In this document: positions 21,745 through 33,896 of the stretch, one piece after another
How positions within the stretch are numbered: position 1 is the stretch's first letter
How the letters are laid out: the number at the start of each line of letters is the position of its first letter
Assembly: GCA_949751835.1 (NCBI GenBank)
Contig: CATKHK010000048.1
Location: 62,001-126,000, forward strand
DNA length: 64,000 nucleotides
Direction of reading: 5' to 3'
DNA from: Blepharisma japonicum
Lineage: Eukaryota > Ciliophora > Heterotrichea > Heterotrichida > Blepharismidae
Made by a program: the position numbers and the translations under genes
The notes under the pieces: model-generated
What the model was told of the DNA's origin: nothing
The model's input: only the letters and a program-made list of their open reading frames with translations
Databases searched by the model: none

Positions 21745-22945
21745 CGTTGTTTTTTATGAGTAACTTATGATTTATTAAAATTGGCTAATTTTTTAGAAAT
21801 TAATATAATCTAAATAAGCCTTATATATGGGCTCTTATGAATAGCTTCTGCTTTAAAGTATTAATAATTGAGCTTTCATTTTCGAATATATTCTTTTAGT
21901 TACTTTAAATCTAAAAGCACATGATAATTTTTTTAAAAAAACCGAATTTCAGCTTTTTCTCTAGATATTGAGAGCTCATTTTTAAAATCTTCAACTGAGA
22001 CACATTCAGAGAGCTTCTTTTGAAATTTTTACTACATATTTAGGCTAAAGATTATTAATGAGACTATAAGCTTGCTGACTTGATTTGAGATAAATCCATT
22101 AATAATCTATGATTTAGAAAGAATAAACGAATTTAAAATTGTTTTACAGCTTGATTTGATAATCAATTTTGCTGGAATAGCATATAAACAATTATTCATT
22201 TAGGTTAGAAGGCTAGCTTAGATAAGTCAGTTTCATGCACTTTAAATCCTTCAAATTATTGGCTCTCTAGTAATTTGATAAGATAAAAGAGAAAAGAATA
22301 ATTGATCTGAGAAATCTTTCCTGCTAAAAACATTAGCAGGGAAAATCAGAGGTTTAGCTAAGGATACTGAATTTTCTTAGTAGTTTATACCAATTAACAT
22401 CTGAAAAGTTTTCATACTCAGATTATGATATCTTGCAATGCCTGTATAATTGAAAGGAAATATCAGCTAAAATATTTCCAGAGACATATTATTTATTAAT
22501 TGCTCAATGATGGAAATAAGAGTTTTATAATTGCGTTTGAAATTGTCACTAGGCAATTTGATCTATGAAAAACATGATCAAAGTAAGATTATGCTACACA
22601 AAATTCCATAATGCCAGTTTCACATCTTTTTAAAAAGAACCAGTTGAATATTTGCTCACAGTTTCAACTTTATTTACTATAAAAATTTATAAATTATAGA
22701 AACGAAACAATAGTGAAATTAAACTTTTTTACAAAAAGTCTTTAATATTCATTATAAATATAATTAATTTTTATCATTTTATCTTGGAAAAAAGTTAACA
22801 AATAATAATTTTTTAATGGCATTAGGCAAGCAACCATTAATATCTCTATTTCTTGACGTATTAAACTAAAAATTCTTATTTGGCTTTCTAAATCTGATAA
22901 TCTTAATTTAAAATATCAATGCTAATTTCTTATATAACTTATTAT
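21745..22945. other. Long gene-free stretch
   Basis: About 1.2 kb without any open frame of note, the longest empty stretch in the window. Base composition is less extreme than in other spacers. No repeat, RNA gene or decayed gene could be identified by eye. Confidence 0.55.
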
Positions 22946-24607
22946 ATGAACAAGTATGAAGTCATTGGAGTTGTAGGCGAAGGTGCCTACGGAGTTGTAT
23001 TAAAGTGCAAAAATAAAGAAACAGGTGAGATTGTCGCTATCAAAAAATTTAAAGAAAGCGAAGACGAAGAAGCTGTAAAAAAAGCTACAATAAGAGAAGT
23101 CAAAATCCTAAAAATGCTCAATCAAGAAAATATAGTTGCTTTAAAAGAAGCATTTCGCAGACAAGGCAAACTCTATCTGGTTCTCGAATACGTCGACCAA
23201 AACTTATTAGAAATCCTTGAGAGCAGTCAGAATGGGATTGAGCCCCAAAAAGTAAAAAGCTACATCTATCAGTTATGCAAAGCCATAGATTACTGTCATA
23301 GACAAGAAGTTATTCATAGGGATATTAAACCTGAGAATCTACTAATTTCTCTAGATCACAAATTGAAAATTTGTGATTTTGGTTTTGCAAGAACAATCGG
23401 AAATTATGGTCAATTAACGGATTATGTAGCAACTAGATGATATAGATCTCCTGAGCTTCTATTAGGAGGGAATTATGGGAAAGAGGTAGATATATGGGCT
23501 ATTGGTTGCATAATGGGAGAACTCGCAGATGGACAGCCTCTTTTTCCTGGGGAAAATGAAGTTGATCAGCTTTATGTTATTCAAAGAGTACTCGGATCTT
23601 TGACACAAGAACAGCAGGAAAAGTTTCAGACAAATCCAAGGTTTTTAGGACTCAAATTTCCAGAGATAAATAGGCTTGAAACGCTGGAAAAGAAGTATCT
23701 TGCAAAGCTGGGTCCTTTAGCTATTGACTTTATGAAATGCCTTCTTGCAATGGATCCACGAGAAAGGCTAAATTCGACTGAAGCTCTTCAGCATCCATAC
23801 TTTGATGATCTGCGAGGCCACAGCCCACAAGAAAGAAGTGCTCCTGCACTATTTATTAAAACTGATACTAGCAAAGCAAAAAATCGAATTCTTCCTCTAC
23901 AAAATGTAGTAAAGCCTTCCAAAGGTTTTTATTTTCCCAAGAATCAGCCAACTCCAACTGAAAATCGTGGCGCTTATACGAGGGCTAAAGATGAGAACTC
24001 TTTTTCATCAACTCCTCACATCAAAGAGCCTCAAAGTATCCCTCATTATGATACAAAATTTGATCAAAGGGGTTTTAAAGCTTCTGATGGCCGCGCCAAA
24101 ACGAGAACTACGAATTTAATTTCTGAGTCAAACGAGTTCGATCCTCCTACATTTGAAAAGCAGCGATCAAGGGATTTCTTAAAATTCGATGATGGCCGAA
24201 CCAAGAAGAAAAATTTATCCGAGGAAAAAATGTTTAATATTCATGAAGAGGATAGCAAAACTTCGACAAAATATATGCCAAGAAAGAAAAGCAAAGGGCA
24301 GACCTATGAGTTTCCTTATGATGGAGGACTTCAAAGACAGTCCCACACTCGAGGCCAACTAAAACAAAATTTCGAAGCCGATCCTAATTTTCAGTCAGCA
24401 AGAGCGCTCCCACAAATACATAACCCTAACCCTTATATTGATTTTAACCTAAAAAAGCACAACTATAGAACTGAAGAAAGCCCAGATCAAGGAGGCGGCC
24501 CTCATTTGATAACTGCTTTTCAAGGGTATGAGGAGCCCTATAATTTCCAGAGAAATAACAAAGTGTATAACTTTGAAGTCCATTCAAGGCAAAGAGCATT
24601 TTATTAA
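22946..24607 (+). CDS. CDKL-type protein kinase
   Basis: 553 residues from the ATG at 22946 ([16 protein letters not shown]); an in-frame ATG 27 nt earlier is less likely. Kinase domain, residues about 4-290: P-loop [14 protein letters not shown] lysine, [10 protein letters not shown] catalytic loop, DFGFAR, activation segment with TDY, and TR-W-YRSPE where the Trp is TGA. The TDY loop and overall pattern fit cyclin-dependent-kinase-like (CDKL) kinases, which regulate cilium length in other protists and animals. The tail of about 260 residues is basic, Ser/Pro/Asn-rich and disordered. Confidence 0.93.
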
Positions 24608-24625
24608 TATCTAACCATTATTATG

Positions 24626-25609
24626 TTATAATTTCTCTTTAAGCCATGCTGCTAATTCTTCTGACATTTTTTTGAAATTTGATGCATCGTTTTGGAGGCC
24701 TTCTAACATTTCAATGCCATATCTTTTACCTATAAAAATTGTTTCAAGCTTGTCAATATATTCTGGGTATAAGCAGTCTGAAAATATTTTGCAGCCTTCT
24801 ACAACTCCTTTAATGACATTGAACTGAAGGTCAATTAAGCCCCAAGAAAAGTAGTTTTCAAGCTGATGTGTGAAGACTGGGCTAACTCCATATCTTCAGT
24901 CCCAATTTAAATAAGCTTGAGCTTTGGCCTCTACATCTTCAGGCAGTTCAGTTACTTCTGTGTTTTCTGCATTTGGGTACTCTTTGAGGAAGCTTTTTCT
25001 AATAGCAGCTATAAATCTTTCGTGATTGATGGTTGGATCGACTTCAGCTAAGTTCATTACTCGTGATGAAACTGAGTTTATGCCTTTGCTTAGAAGTTTT
25101 GCTTTGTTAGGATTTAGATATCTTAAGATCGCATCTTTTTCAACATTAATCATCATGGTTCCATGGTGAAGCGAAATTGTTTGTGAGCCTATTGTGTGGA
25201 TTTTATATGCTGACCCTGATATTTTCTTCGAATCCAGCAATATATCGTTTCTCCCACTAACCACAGCATCAATTCCTAAAGCACCCAAAGCTCTCAAAAT
25301 AATTGCGTTATTCTTCACTTTAAAATCAACATTAGATTTATCAGGTGTAATAAAAGAGAAACAAGTATTGCCAAGATCTTGATATACAGCTCCTCCTCCA
25401 CTTTTTCTTCTGCAAAGCTGCACATTATCTGCATTCATTCTATCAATGTGAATTTCTTTCCATGGGTTTTGATTTCTCCCTATCACAATTGTTTTGTCAT
25501 TTTGGTACATACAAAGAATAGGAGATTTCACGTTTTCTAGGAGATGCTCTTCAAAAGCGAGATTTTGGAAGATGCTTGTAGTTTTCGTGATAAGAAATCT
25601 TGGCTTCAT
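24626..25609 (-). CDS. Lipoate-protein ligase A / lipoyltransferase
   Basis: 327 residues with one TGA as Trp (LNWD-W-RYG), which adds the C-terminal 90-residue accessory domain; length then matches LplA (about 340). Seen: NLAFEEHLL start, VIGRNQNPWKE, the lipoate-binding RRKSGGGAVYQDLGNTCFSF, DILLDSKKISGSAY with the catalytic-pocket lysine, and HHGTMMINV. It attaches lipoate to 2-oxoacid dehydrogenases and the glycine cleavage H protein, in mitochondria. No strong presequence is visible. 91 nt from the divergent RING gene. Confidence 0.95.
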
Positions 25610-25700
25610 ATTTTATAATTAGAAAAATTGGAAACTGAAAGAAAGAGAAAGTTTTAATAGGAAATGTAAAAGGTTATTATATTAATTAGAGAAACAAAAA

Positions 25701-26471
25701 ATGGTTTGGATTGTTCGATTGTCGCTTATTGGAATTATCATGATTATCCTTCTTTATGATTGCATTCTAATTATGTATCTTGTAATTGCTGAATTTGCCA
25801 AAAAATTCCATAGGGTGCTATCATGCATCTTTTTGATTGCTAGTTATATTGCAAATCCTTTAATTTTGTTATTTGTAACAAAAGGGTCAATACCATCAAA
25901 TTCGTTTTATAAGAAAACCCTTATAAACTTCCCATTTGCCTGCTTGATCACAAATACTTTCTTAGGCCTTCACCCAAAAGTTATGAAGAAGTTCATGGAT
26001 TGCTTAGGGATCGAGGACAACAGGGTAGCAATTAATTCAATAATATTACTTTATATTGGGAAAATTTGCTGTACCGGCCTCTTAGACGTTTTTTGCCAGG
26101 CTCTAATTTTGGGAAAAAACATATCAATGGCAGACGAATTTAATTGAATTACCCAGATTTACATTATGTTTTCAATATTGACATTAATCGTATTGATTGG
26201 GCAATCGTTTTGACTTTGCAGTGATATTCTTCTTGAAATAGGGACTATTTATGATGGTGAGCCATCATTGGTTAAAGAATGTTTAATTAATTCCAATGTA
26301 GTTACTTATCAAAATTTTAAGAAAGAAGAGGCTTGCAATATATGCTTTGAGGAGTATAAAATTAAAGACTCGATAAGCGAAATTGCATCCTGTAACCATA
26401 AATTCCATCAAGAATGCTTGAAAAAGTGGTTTAATTTTAGAACAAATTGTCCCTTATGTAGAGGCATTTAA
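25701..26471 (+). CDS. Multi-pass membrane RING-H2 E3 ligase
   Basis: 256 residues with two TGA Trp codons (FN-W-ITQ, SF-W-LCS). Four hydrophobic segments: about 4-30, 38-60, 110-130 and 150-175. After a short linker the C-terminal 45 residues form a RING-H2 finger: CNICFEEY, a C before NHKFHQEC, LKKWFNFRTNCPLCRGI. The plan of membrane segments followed by a C-terminal RING is common in endomembrane ubiquitin ligases. Without UGA=Trp the RING would look like a separate small ORF. Confidence 0.9.
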
Positions 26472-26734
26472 ATAAAAATTTAAATTAAGTTATTAATTTT
26501 TAATTTATAAAATTTAATTAGTCACAAACTAATAGCTTTAAAATTGAAAGAAAAAGTTTTATGAATATATGGTTGAACAATTTTATTTAATTTTAATTCC
26601 TTTACTAAAAACTCAAGGAGATTAATTATGTGGTTATATGAATAAAAATATTTTTTAAATTATAAAAAAACTATTTTGTAGTGAGTTCAATAATGTACCA
26701 TTTATTTACAGTAATTTCTTGGCGTGGCTATTGA

Positions 26735-27004
26735 TTAGTTAAATTTTTGATTTTTTTCTATGTCTGAGGTAGCAGGTGAGTCAAAACGGCAAGAAAATTG
26801 TATCTGCCTAGACTCTTCCAAATAAGGATCAACTTCGCAAATTTTGAATAACTCCTTTACTGGCAGATGCGGAATACAATCCATTGTCTTTTCACACTCT
26901 TTTAATTTTCTTGATGCTCTTTTTACTTGTTTATTGTCTTTCTGTGTTCGCTCGCATTTATTTCTTATGATCTTAGCTTTTCCAACAGATGCTGTACATC
27001 CCAT
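26735..27004 (-). CDS. Small putative N-myristoylated protein
   Basis: 89 residues starting MGCTAS. Gly2 with Ser6 fits an N-myristoylation signal and Cys3 is a likely palmitoylation site, so membrane anchoring is expected. The rest is basic and Cys-containing (KCERTQKDNKQVKRASRK). Similar MGC-starting small proteins are frequent in ciliates, but no family is recognised. Confidence 0.7.
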   Translation of the reverse strand: MGCTASVGKAKIIRNKCERTQKDNKQVKRASRKLKECEKTMDCIPHLPVKELFKICEVDPYLEESRQIQFSCRFDSPATSDIEKNQKFN

Positions 27005-27318
27005 TATTACGATAATAAATATGGATACATTTTATAACATTTATTGCTTACGTAGCTTATTCTAGACTATTCGAAACTAAAATTTAGAGCAATGGATTAT
27101 ATTAATTTGTTAAATATCGGAATTATAGTAATCTTTATTATTGACAAGTAAATGGCTCATTGAGTATGAAAATCATGAAAATTCCATAAATTCACTGCAA
27201 AAAGGTTAATCTTATAGCCTTTATAAGCAATTAATTTCTACTCTTGAATGAGCTTATAATTTAAATTATAAATTCAGATTTTATTTTTTCTTATTTTCAA
27301 CTAGTTAAAATTGCTTTC
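27005..27318. other. Intergenic, AT-rich
   Basis: About 310 nt; nothing recognised. Confidence 0.6.
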
Positions 27319-27726
27319 TTATTTATTTTTCCCTTCTAAGACATGCATCACTAATTTCCTAAAGTTCATCACGTCAACACGATCTGCTACATCTAGCTTG
27401 TCAACTGTTTCATGCTGATGTGCAGAATGAGCGATTGTTCTCAAGGCTTCTTTGCATTGCTCTCTATTTAGCATCCCTTCTTGTCTTAGATCAAATAAGG
27501 TAAACACGTTTTTTAGTTCTTGCTCAGTGAAGATTACATTTCCAGCTGGTCCTCTCACTTTTCGATTTTTAAGTTCATTGATAAGAAAACCTTTTACGTC
27601 TGCTGGTTTCTCAAAAGCTAATAACGTGCAAAGATCTTCAAATAGCTCCAATACTTGATGTCTTCCCAAATATAATTCTGCTTCTTCTATCAAAGCGTTC
27701 GTAACTTCTTGATTCCTTATTGCCAT
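27319..27726 (-). CDS. EFCAB10-like protein (RII-type dimerisation plus EF-hand)
   Basis: 135 residues. Residues about 15-50 (YLGRHQVLELFEDLCTLLAFEKPADVKGFLINEL) match the RIIa/DPY-30-like docking helices found in ciliary proteins. A single EF-hand-like unit follows (ELKNVFTLFDLRQEGMLNREQC), whose loop lacks good calcium ligands. This order is that of EFCAB10, a small ciliary protein; orthology is inferred from plan, not from a search. Confidence 0.8.
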   Translation of the reverse strand: MAIRNQEVTNALIEEAELYLGRHQVLELFEDLCTLLAFEKPADVKGFLINELKNRKVRGPAGNVIFTEQELKNVFTLFDLRQEGMLNREQCKEALRTIAHSAHQHETVDKLDVADRVDVMNFRKLVMHVLEGKNK

Positions 27727-27802
27727 TTCTTATATTCAATTTTAATTTATGCATAAAGAAAGAGATTTTTATGGATCTATAATAAAATTGGCAAAGCCTT
27801 TA

Positions 27803-28918
27803 CTATGATAATCTTTCTATCTTATTAGTTAGATAATCATAATACCAAAGCCCATTGTTCCATGCCCTATACATAAAAATCTTGTTATCGTAGCATGCTG
27901 GAGTTCCTATAGAAAAATAGCCCATATTATTTGCTTCAACTACTCCATATTCAACGATTCTATTTCCCCTAGGGTAGAATTTACTGACATGATTGCCACT
28001 AATAATTAATATGCAATTTTTCATTGGAACAGAAAGAGAAGTTCCAGGATGATTTAGAGCTATATCAAGCATAGTAATTGTATTCTGGCTGGGATCATAC
28101 ACTTCAATGCTTCTTTCATTACCCCAACCACCTGGCAAATATATTTTTCCTTTATAGATGCAGCTTCCACAACAGGTCCTTGGACTAATTAATTGAGAGA
28201 CAACTGTAAATGTTTGAGTATTAATATCATATCTTTCAATTTGCGGGACTGATTGGGCATTAAATGAATCAGAATTTGAGCCTCCAAAAATAAAGACAGA
28301 GTCCCCAATCTTATGAGCTGTATGATATCCACGAGCAAAATTGAGATTTGTTGGCAAAGTAATAGGAGTCAATGAAGTGAGGTTAAGCAGAATTGCTGTG
28401 TTCCTTGCTATGAAATTCCCATAGCCGATCCCTCCTGCTATTAATAAGTCATTATCATTTATTTGGGTAACTGATGGAGCTATATGGTTAATATATGGCA
28501 AGTTTTGGTTTTTAATCTCTCTTGTTCTTACATCCAGCATTACTATATTTGCTGAATTAAAAGGAATTTCATATACACTCGATCCATCAGATTCCAAAGA
28601 ATCCATCTCGACCTTAAATTTTTTAAAATAAGGATCAAGAACATTTTTAAGTTCAATTGCAATTGTAGGGTTTACTTTTTCATAAATTATACCATCCGGT
28701 ATCTCTCCTTGATCTAATTTATTTATTTCTTTTTCCGTCGCTTCTATTTCAATCTGAATTCTTGAAATAATTTTTTCTAGCTCTTCTTTTGATGTTTCTT
28801 TAATTGTATTGAAAGTTTTATGATAACTCTCATCAATTGCTTTTAAACTGTTCTGGAGAAAATTAAAAATTTGCTCTTTTTGAACTTCTAAGTCTGGTAT
28901 ATTAAAAGGGGAAACCAT
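27803..28918 (-). CDS. Kelch-repeat protein
   Basis: 371 residues. An N-terminal coiled coil (about 5-75) is followed by kelch units with the double-glycine signature: LLIAGGIGYG, SVFIFGGSNSD, KIYLPGGWGNE, CILIISGNHVS and a last degenerate unit NKIFMYRAWNNGLWYYD. They should form a beta-propeller for protein binding. N-terminal coiled coil plus kelch is very common in ciliates. Lies 60 nt downstream of the carboxypeptidase gene on the same strand. Confidence 0.9.
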   Translation of the reverse strand: MVSPFNIPDLEVQKEQIFNFLQNSLKAIDESYHKTFNTIKETSKEELEKIISRIQIEIEATEKEINKLDQGEIPDGIIYEKVNPTIAIELKNVLDPYFKKFKVEMDSLESDGSSVYEIPFNSANIVMLDVRTREIKNQNLPYINHIAPSVTQINDNDLLIAGGIGYGNFIARNTAILLNLTSLTPITLPTNLNFARGYHTAHKIGDSVFIFGGSNSDSFNAQSVPQIERYDINTQTFTVVSQLISPRTCCGSCIYKGKIYLPGGWGNERSIEVYDPSQNTITMLDIALNHPGTSLSVPMKNCILIISGNHVSKFYPRGNRIVEYGVVEANNMGYFSIGTPACYDNKIFMYRAWNNGLWYYDYLTNKIERLS

Positions 28919-28978
28919 TGTTAGCTTAAAATGATTCTATAAAGTTTTAATATGAAATATGAGAAGTTGAAAATTAAA

Positions 28979-31474
28979 TTACTGCAACTTACTTGTGATA
29001 AGAAACTTCGACAGATCCTTCATTGATCGACTTCGGCTATCTGAATCATTTCTGCTATGAATTGTTAGGCAGTCTAAGTAGTTTTTAGAGAATATAGGAT
29101 TACCACACTGCAATCCTTTATGCAAAATGCAAGGTTTTGCATCACTTTTATAATCCAAATTTGCTGTTGAGTGCTTTAGTTTATTTTCTGCAATAGGACT
29201 CAGCTCAAAGCCTAATCTTTTCCCTTTTAAAGGAGAAACAACATTTTGTACATCAGCATTGGATAAAGCTTTAAAAATTGTTTCTGCCTGTATACTTGAT
29301 TTTCTACTGATTGACTCAAGGCTAACTTTTCTGTTTGCATTAATAGACTTATTTTTTCCAAAATTCTGTGTCTTTGAACGTGCAATTATGTTTGGAGTAA
29401 ATGATATAAATTTTGTATGGCAAAGTTGTGAAGACCTCTTTTCTTTACTCATACTTCTGACAGGAGAATCAGATGCTTTGTAATTATCGTTCAATTTATT
29501 TTGAAGATTTGCTGTAAATGCATATCGATTGCTTTGACTGTAGATACTATCCTCGATTTGTTTTATATCGATTTTATCTTGCCTATTGGCATAAGTAAAT
29601 TCTTCTTCTATTTCATTTTCAATGGCTTGAATAAAATTTTGTTCCTCAATTCTTGCATTACTTGGGCTGTCTTTAAGCTCTAAATCTTTATCTATTGTAG
29701 TTTCTTCTGAACGCTTATCTTTTTTGCATGATCCTTTATATTCATTCAGCCATTCCGCTGTCAGATGTAAATGCCTGTGCAGGGTTGAGTTATTTACAAA
29801 AATCAAGCAGCTTCTCGCAAGATCTTTTCCAATTTTATTTAAGTCTCCAAGAGTAAAATACGGATTTCCAGCACCTTCTGGCCCAAAAAAACTGCATTCC
29901 ATAGTATAGCTATTTACTATTCCTAACTGTCTAAACAAGACAATTCTCGCAGTTGCCTCTTTTTGTTTTTCCAGTCTATAATGAGTATTTTTATAAGAAA
30001 ACTTTGGATTATTTTTAGCCATGAAAACTGGTGTAACCATAGACAATATTTTTTTCATTTTATCAGTTTTAGACCCAGGGCAGCACCCATACATAAACAC
30101 ATTCTTTTTCTTTGCGTGAGCATGCAGATCACAATACATCACAACATCGTTCAATTCTTTTAATTTCGTAATTAATTCTTTTGTATGATAAATAGTTGGA
30201 TGCAAAATTTTATTGGGTTTTATCCATCTCCTATTTAAATCAACTCCTAGAAGAGAGCATCTAGTATTCCCATGAACCACTCCATCAGGATTTAGCATGG
30301 GGACGATGCAGAAAACGAACTCTTTTCTTAATGTTTTTGCATCTTTTGAATTTCCGACCAAAAACTTTATTAATCCTTGCATAATGAATGATGAAGGAGT
30401 TTCTCCAGGATGGACTCTTGCTGTGATTACAACTCCTCTCTTACTGGAATGCTCATCTTCTTTCCTTTTTTTCTTATTTAAATCAAAAGTTCCAACCTTA
30501 TTAGTTATAGTTATCATATCACAAGAATAGCCTCCAAGTGTGTCTGTTAATTTTTCAACCCTTGCAATTTTTGGACTTTTTTTTGTAATTCCACTTAAAA
30601 GATTTGATAAATCGGCATAAGTATATGGATAAGAGTGCGCAAACTTTACAGTATCTTTTTCATATGTAAAACGGTAAGTAAAAGAATAGGTATAGCATTC
30701 TATATCTCTGTCTTCTCCATATAAAAGATGCTTGAACTCTTTTGTTTCCGTAAAGCTAGTCTCCCAGCTTTTTCTTCTCCAAGTTTTTCCTTTTTCCAAT
30801 AGAGATTTTGTGGATAATATGACAGGCTTCATACCCTCAGAACATAATTTGTCAAATTTCACAAAATTTATAATATGAAATTTAACTGTCACTGGATTTT
30901 GGTTTTTGCATAAAAAATAAAATCAGTGCTTGTAATTTTGTGCTCTTGTATCTGGTCTAATAAAAAGCACATATTCAAGCTCATCCACTCGAATTGCTTT
31001 TTGAAGATTTCCGCCTTCGAAAAGACTGTCAAATCTTATTAAATTGCTATCATTTATTCAATTGATTTTCTTCGATGTATATTCAGGAAAAGGCTTTCCA
31101 GCAAGCTCATAATATCGATTATTATCGCTTTTTGAGCCTTTTTCCAATTCGGTTTTTATTTCTTCAGCAATTGCTTCTTTACTGACGTTTGGAGTGATTT
31201 CTTCTATCTCATATACTACTTGAAACCATTTTGTGCGGTCATTGCTTTGGTCAAGCTCATTTACCTTTTCATTTTCACTTGGATATTCATGGAATGGTTT
31301 TTGAGAATTGTCTTGGCTTAATTCAAAATTTGATTGCGTCTCATTTTTTTCTCATTCTTTGCAGGCAGTGTCACTAGTTGGGGATTCTAATTTTTGTTTA
31401 ATTGATTTGTTTTTTAATATTTCTTGTTTTTGTCCTAGGGAAATGACCTTTATGTCTCCACTTATTTGGTCCAT
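28979..31474 (-). CDS. Cytosolic carboxypeptidase (CCP/AGBL, M14 family), tubulin deglutamylase
   Basis: 831 residues from ATG at 31474, with TGA as Trp at KE-W-EKN, IN-W-IND and KH-W-FYF. The CCP N-domain is clear (RFDSLFEGGNLQKAI, then VKFHIINF and GMKPVILS). Zinc site: HPGETPSSF (H and E) and the H in CDLHAH. Substrate-site residues RCSLLGVDLNRRW and the catalytic glutamate in YTMECSFFGPEG are present. From about residue 580 the chain is disordered and basic, a tail not needed for catalysis. It removes polyglutamate added by TTLL enzymes such as the one at the window's start. Confidence 0.95.
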
Positions 31475-31605
31475 TTTGTATTTAGGATGTAGAAAATAAG
31501 ATTAAAGAGAAAATCAATAAAATCTGAAAAATTCAATTTTAATTATAGGACTTTTTGTTAGACAAAAAAAAATGACAAGGAATATATACCTATTGTTAAA
31601 ATAAA

Positions 31606-32388
31606 ATGACCCATGTACATCCTGCATTTAAGACAGCAGAAACCATCTATGCGAATGAAATTTATAATTTCATTCATGAGATACATCCAAAGCGAAGATC
31701 ATTAAATAATTCACCTTTATCAAGCAAGGACAAGTTTATATCCTTAAAGAATAAAGGAGTCGTAAGATTTAATAGAGGAAAACATAGCAGGTTCTCAACT
31801 TCCTTTGAAGTTTCAGTTCCTGATGCTCAAAAACAAGACGATTCTACCTCTTCCAAACTTCACAAAAGAATATTTGATCAAACAAACTGTGACCATCTTC
31901 TAATAACTGATCAAGTCAACTTACCTTTAGAGAAATCTCAAATTGTTATAGCCTCTAAACTGCCTCCTTTAAGAACGATTTCTCCTACTTTTAGCAAGCT
32001 AATACCATTCGATTTGATTAAATCATCAAGAAGTTCAACTACAAATAAAGGTCAATTAAAAGAGCTGCATTGCAATGCATTGGATAAACTTGTTAGTGCT
32101 TGTCAAGACGCAGAAGATATTCCTACAGTATCTAAAAAGGTTAGTAAAGAAGTTAAATTAATCGAAAGGTTTTCGGAAAGAATTAATTGGACAACAGACA
32201 CATTAAAGCAGTTTGAAGAGTATGATCATTCAGTGATTAGGCACATGTTTCATCATTTTAGTCTTATTAAGGAAGACTTAAATAAAGAAATCAGTGAGAT
32301 TTCTCATCAGATGAAAGCAGGAGCTAACGATCAGCACTTAGTAAACGCAAGGAGAAGACAAAAATCAGTTCGTAAAGACTTTTTATAG
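31606..32388 (+). CDS. Hypothetical protein
   Basis: 260 residues, no TGA needed. The N-terminal half is basic and Ser-rich, and the C-terminal 80 residues are helical with coiled-coil tendency (VKLIERFSERINW, DLNKEISEISHQMKAG). No family recognised. Ends about 200 nt before the decayed kinesin region. Confidence 0.72.
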   Translation: MTHVHPAFKTAETIYANEIYNFIHEIHPKRRSLNNSPLSSKDKFISLKNKGVVRFNRGKHSRFSTSFEVSVPDAQKQDDSTSSKLHKRIFDQTNCDHLLITDQVNLPLEKSQIVIASKLPPLRTISPTFSKLIPFDLIKSSRSSTTNKGQLKELHCNALDKLVSACQDAEDIPTVSKKVSKEVKLIERFSERINWTTDTLKQFEEYDHSVIRHMFHHFSLIKEDLNKEISEISHQMKAGANDQHLVNARRRQKSVRKDFL

Positions 32389-32589
32389 CCATATTTCAAA
32401 ACATAATAAAATTTTTAAATTATAATCCTTAAAATGAAGACAATGCCTCTATAATCTAATATCAAGACGGATAGAATTATATAAGCAGTGAAGCATTACA
32501 CATTATAAAAATCTATAGAACATTGATTCTGTATTGACTTGAAGGCCAAATTTATTATAGAAAATTTCAAATCTAATTATGAATATTAA

Positions 32590-33896
32590 AATAAATGAAT
32601 CCCAAAAATTGGAGATTTCAAGCCCGCAGATTTATCAAATTGTATGCACGCAAATGTATTTTCTCATGGAAAACTCTTAGGAAAAGATGATATCAATCCT
32701 GAAAATAACCAAGCAGGAGAAGATAGCCCTTCAAATCTTGCACTCAGCTACTTGAGAAGGCTAATCGCTATTTAGATCGAAGAAGATATGAAATCGATGC
32801 CAAAAATCACGTCTCAATTTTAGATAAAATTGATAAATACTATTAAGATATAGAGCAGAATATACACAAAAAATATAGAGAATTCATTGAAAAATGCAAG
32901 GGGAATTAAGAGCTTCTTATAATGAAAACAAAAACGAAAAAGAAGAACTTAAAAGCTGGGCAGATGAAACTATTAAGAATTCAGGATAAAATTAGAGAAC
33001 TTACGGAATAGAAGATAAAGCTTCTTGAAGATTACAATTAATCCCTAGAGGGAGGGCAAAGCTCTCCACAAGAGCCATATAAGTCATAGGGCATGAATAT
33101 TTGATGAAGATGGAAACGATGAAGCAAGAACATGAAAAAAAATATTGAACAACTCAAAGCTGTCGCTGTCCCTGTACCTGCCCTATTTCTACTTCTAATA
33201 ATGGTGAAATTGATAGATTTAATCATGAAATTTATGAATTGAGAAAGTAGCTTGCACGTACAGTTGTTCCTGTTGTAGATAATAAAAAATCAGATAAATG
33301 ATAAAAACAATTTTGAACTTAGACAGATGCTAGCAGAAATGGAGGTGCAGCAAAAAAATGATAAAGGTGTGGATTATTTCAGTACACTATAAAAAAACCA
33401 AAAGAGCTTATGGACAAGGTCTATAGGGCAATCAAAACCACGATACTGGTAGCACAAAAAAGAACGACATTTCGTCACGCACACATTTAATTTTCAGTCC
33501 TCATTGATGTAATGAACTATGAAACCTAGCAAAAGACGATTGGGAAGCTAAGTCTAGTTGATTTAGCAGGCTCAGAAAGAGTCAGTAAACAGAATCAACA
33601 GCTAAAAGGCTGAAAGGCTGAAAGTCTGAAAGAAGGAAGAACTATTAACAGAAGTTTAGTAGCACTCGGATGTAATTTCAGCTCTCAGTTAAGGAGAGCA
33701 GCATGCTCCTTATAGAAATAATATGCTTACAATGCTTATAAGTGATTCTTTAGGAGGTACAGCCAAAACATTAATGCTTGTAAACGTTTCACCTGCTTCT
33801 TATAATAGAGAAGAAACTATGATGTTCCTTAATTATGCTGCGAGGGTTAAACTTATTCAGAATGAACAGATTAAGAATATAAATAGGCTCATTTAA
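32590..33896 (+). pseudogene. Decayed kinesin gene (C-terminal motor, kinesin-14-like layout)
   Basis: A coiled-coil-like coding region with many stops (32590-33350) runs into pieces of a kinesin motor: SRSH-like switch I remnant near 33475, GKLSLVDLAGSERVSK at about 33541, a remnant of the INRSLVALG block near 33650, and LTMLISDSLGGTAKTLMLVNVSP near 33730 followed by YAARVKLI. No P-loop (GxTGSGKT) is found, and several TAA/TAG stops and frame changes interrupt the motor; none is explained by 15-16 nt introns. The order, coiled coil then motor at the C-terminal end, fits kinesin-14. A host gene that has lost function. Confidence 0.85.

Noticed and set aside
24421-24434. Two CCCTAA-like units resembling ciliate telomeric repeat
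   Set aside because: They lie inside the CDKL kinase coding region and encode N-P-N-P; two units in a coding frame do not make a telomere or addition site.
32590-33896. Kinesin region as an intact gene with many micro-introns
   Set aside because: The stops and frame changes are not flanked by GTA...AG 15-16-mers with the fixed A, and the P-loop is absent.
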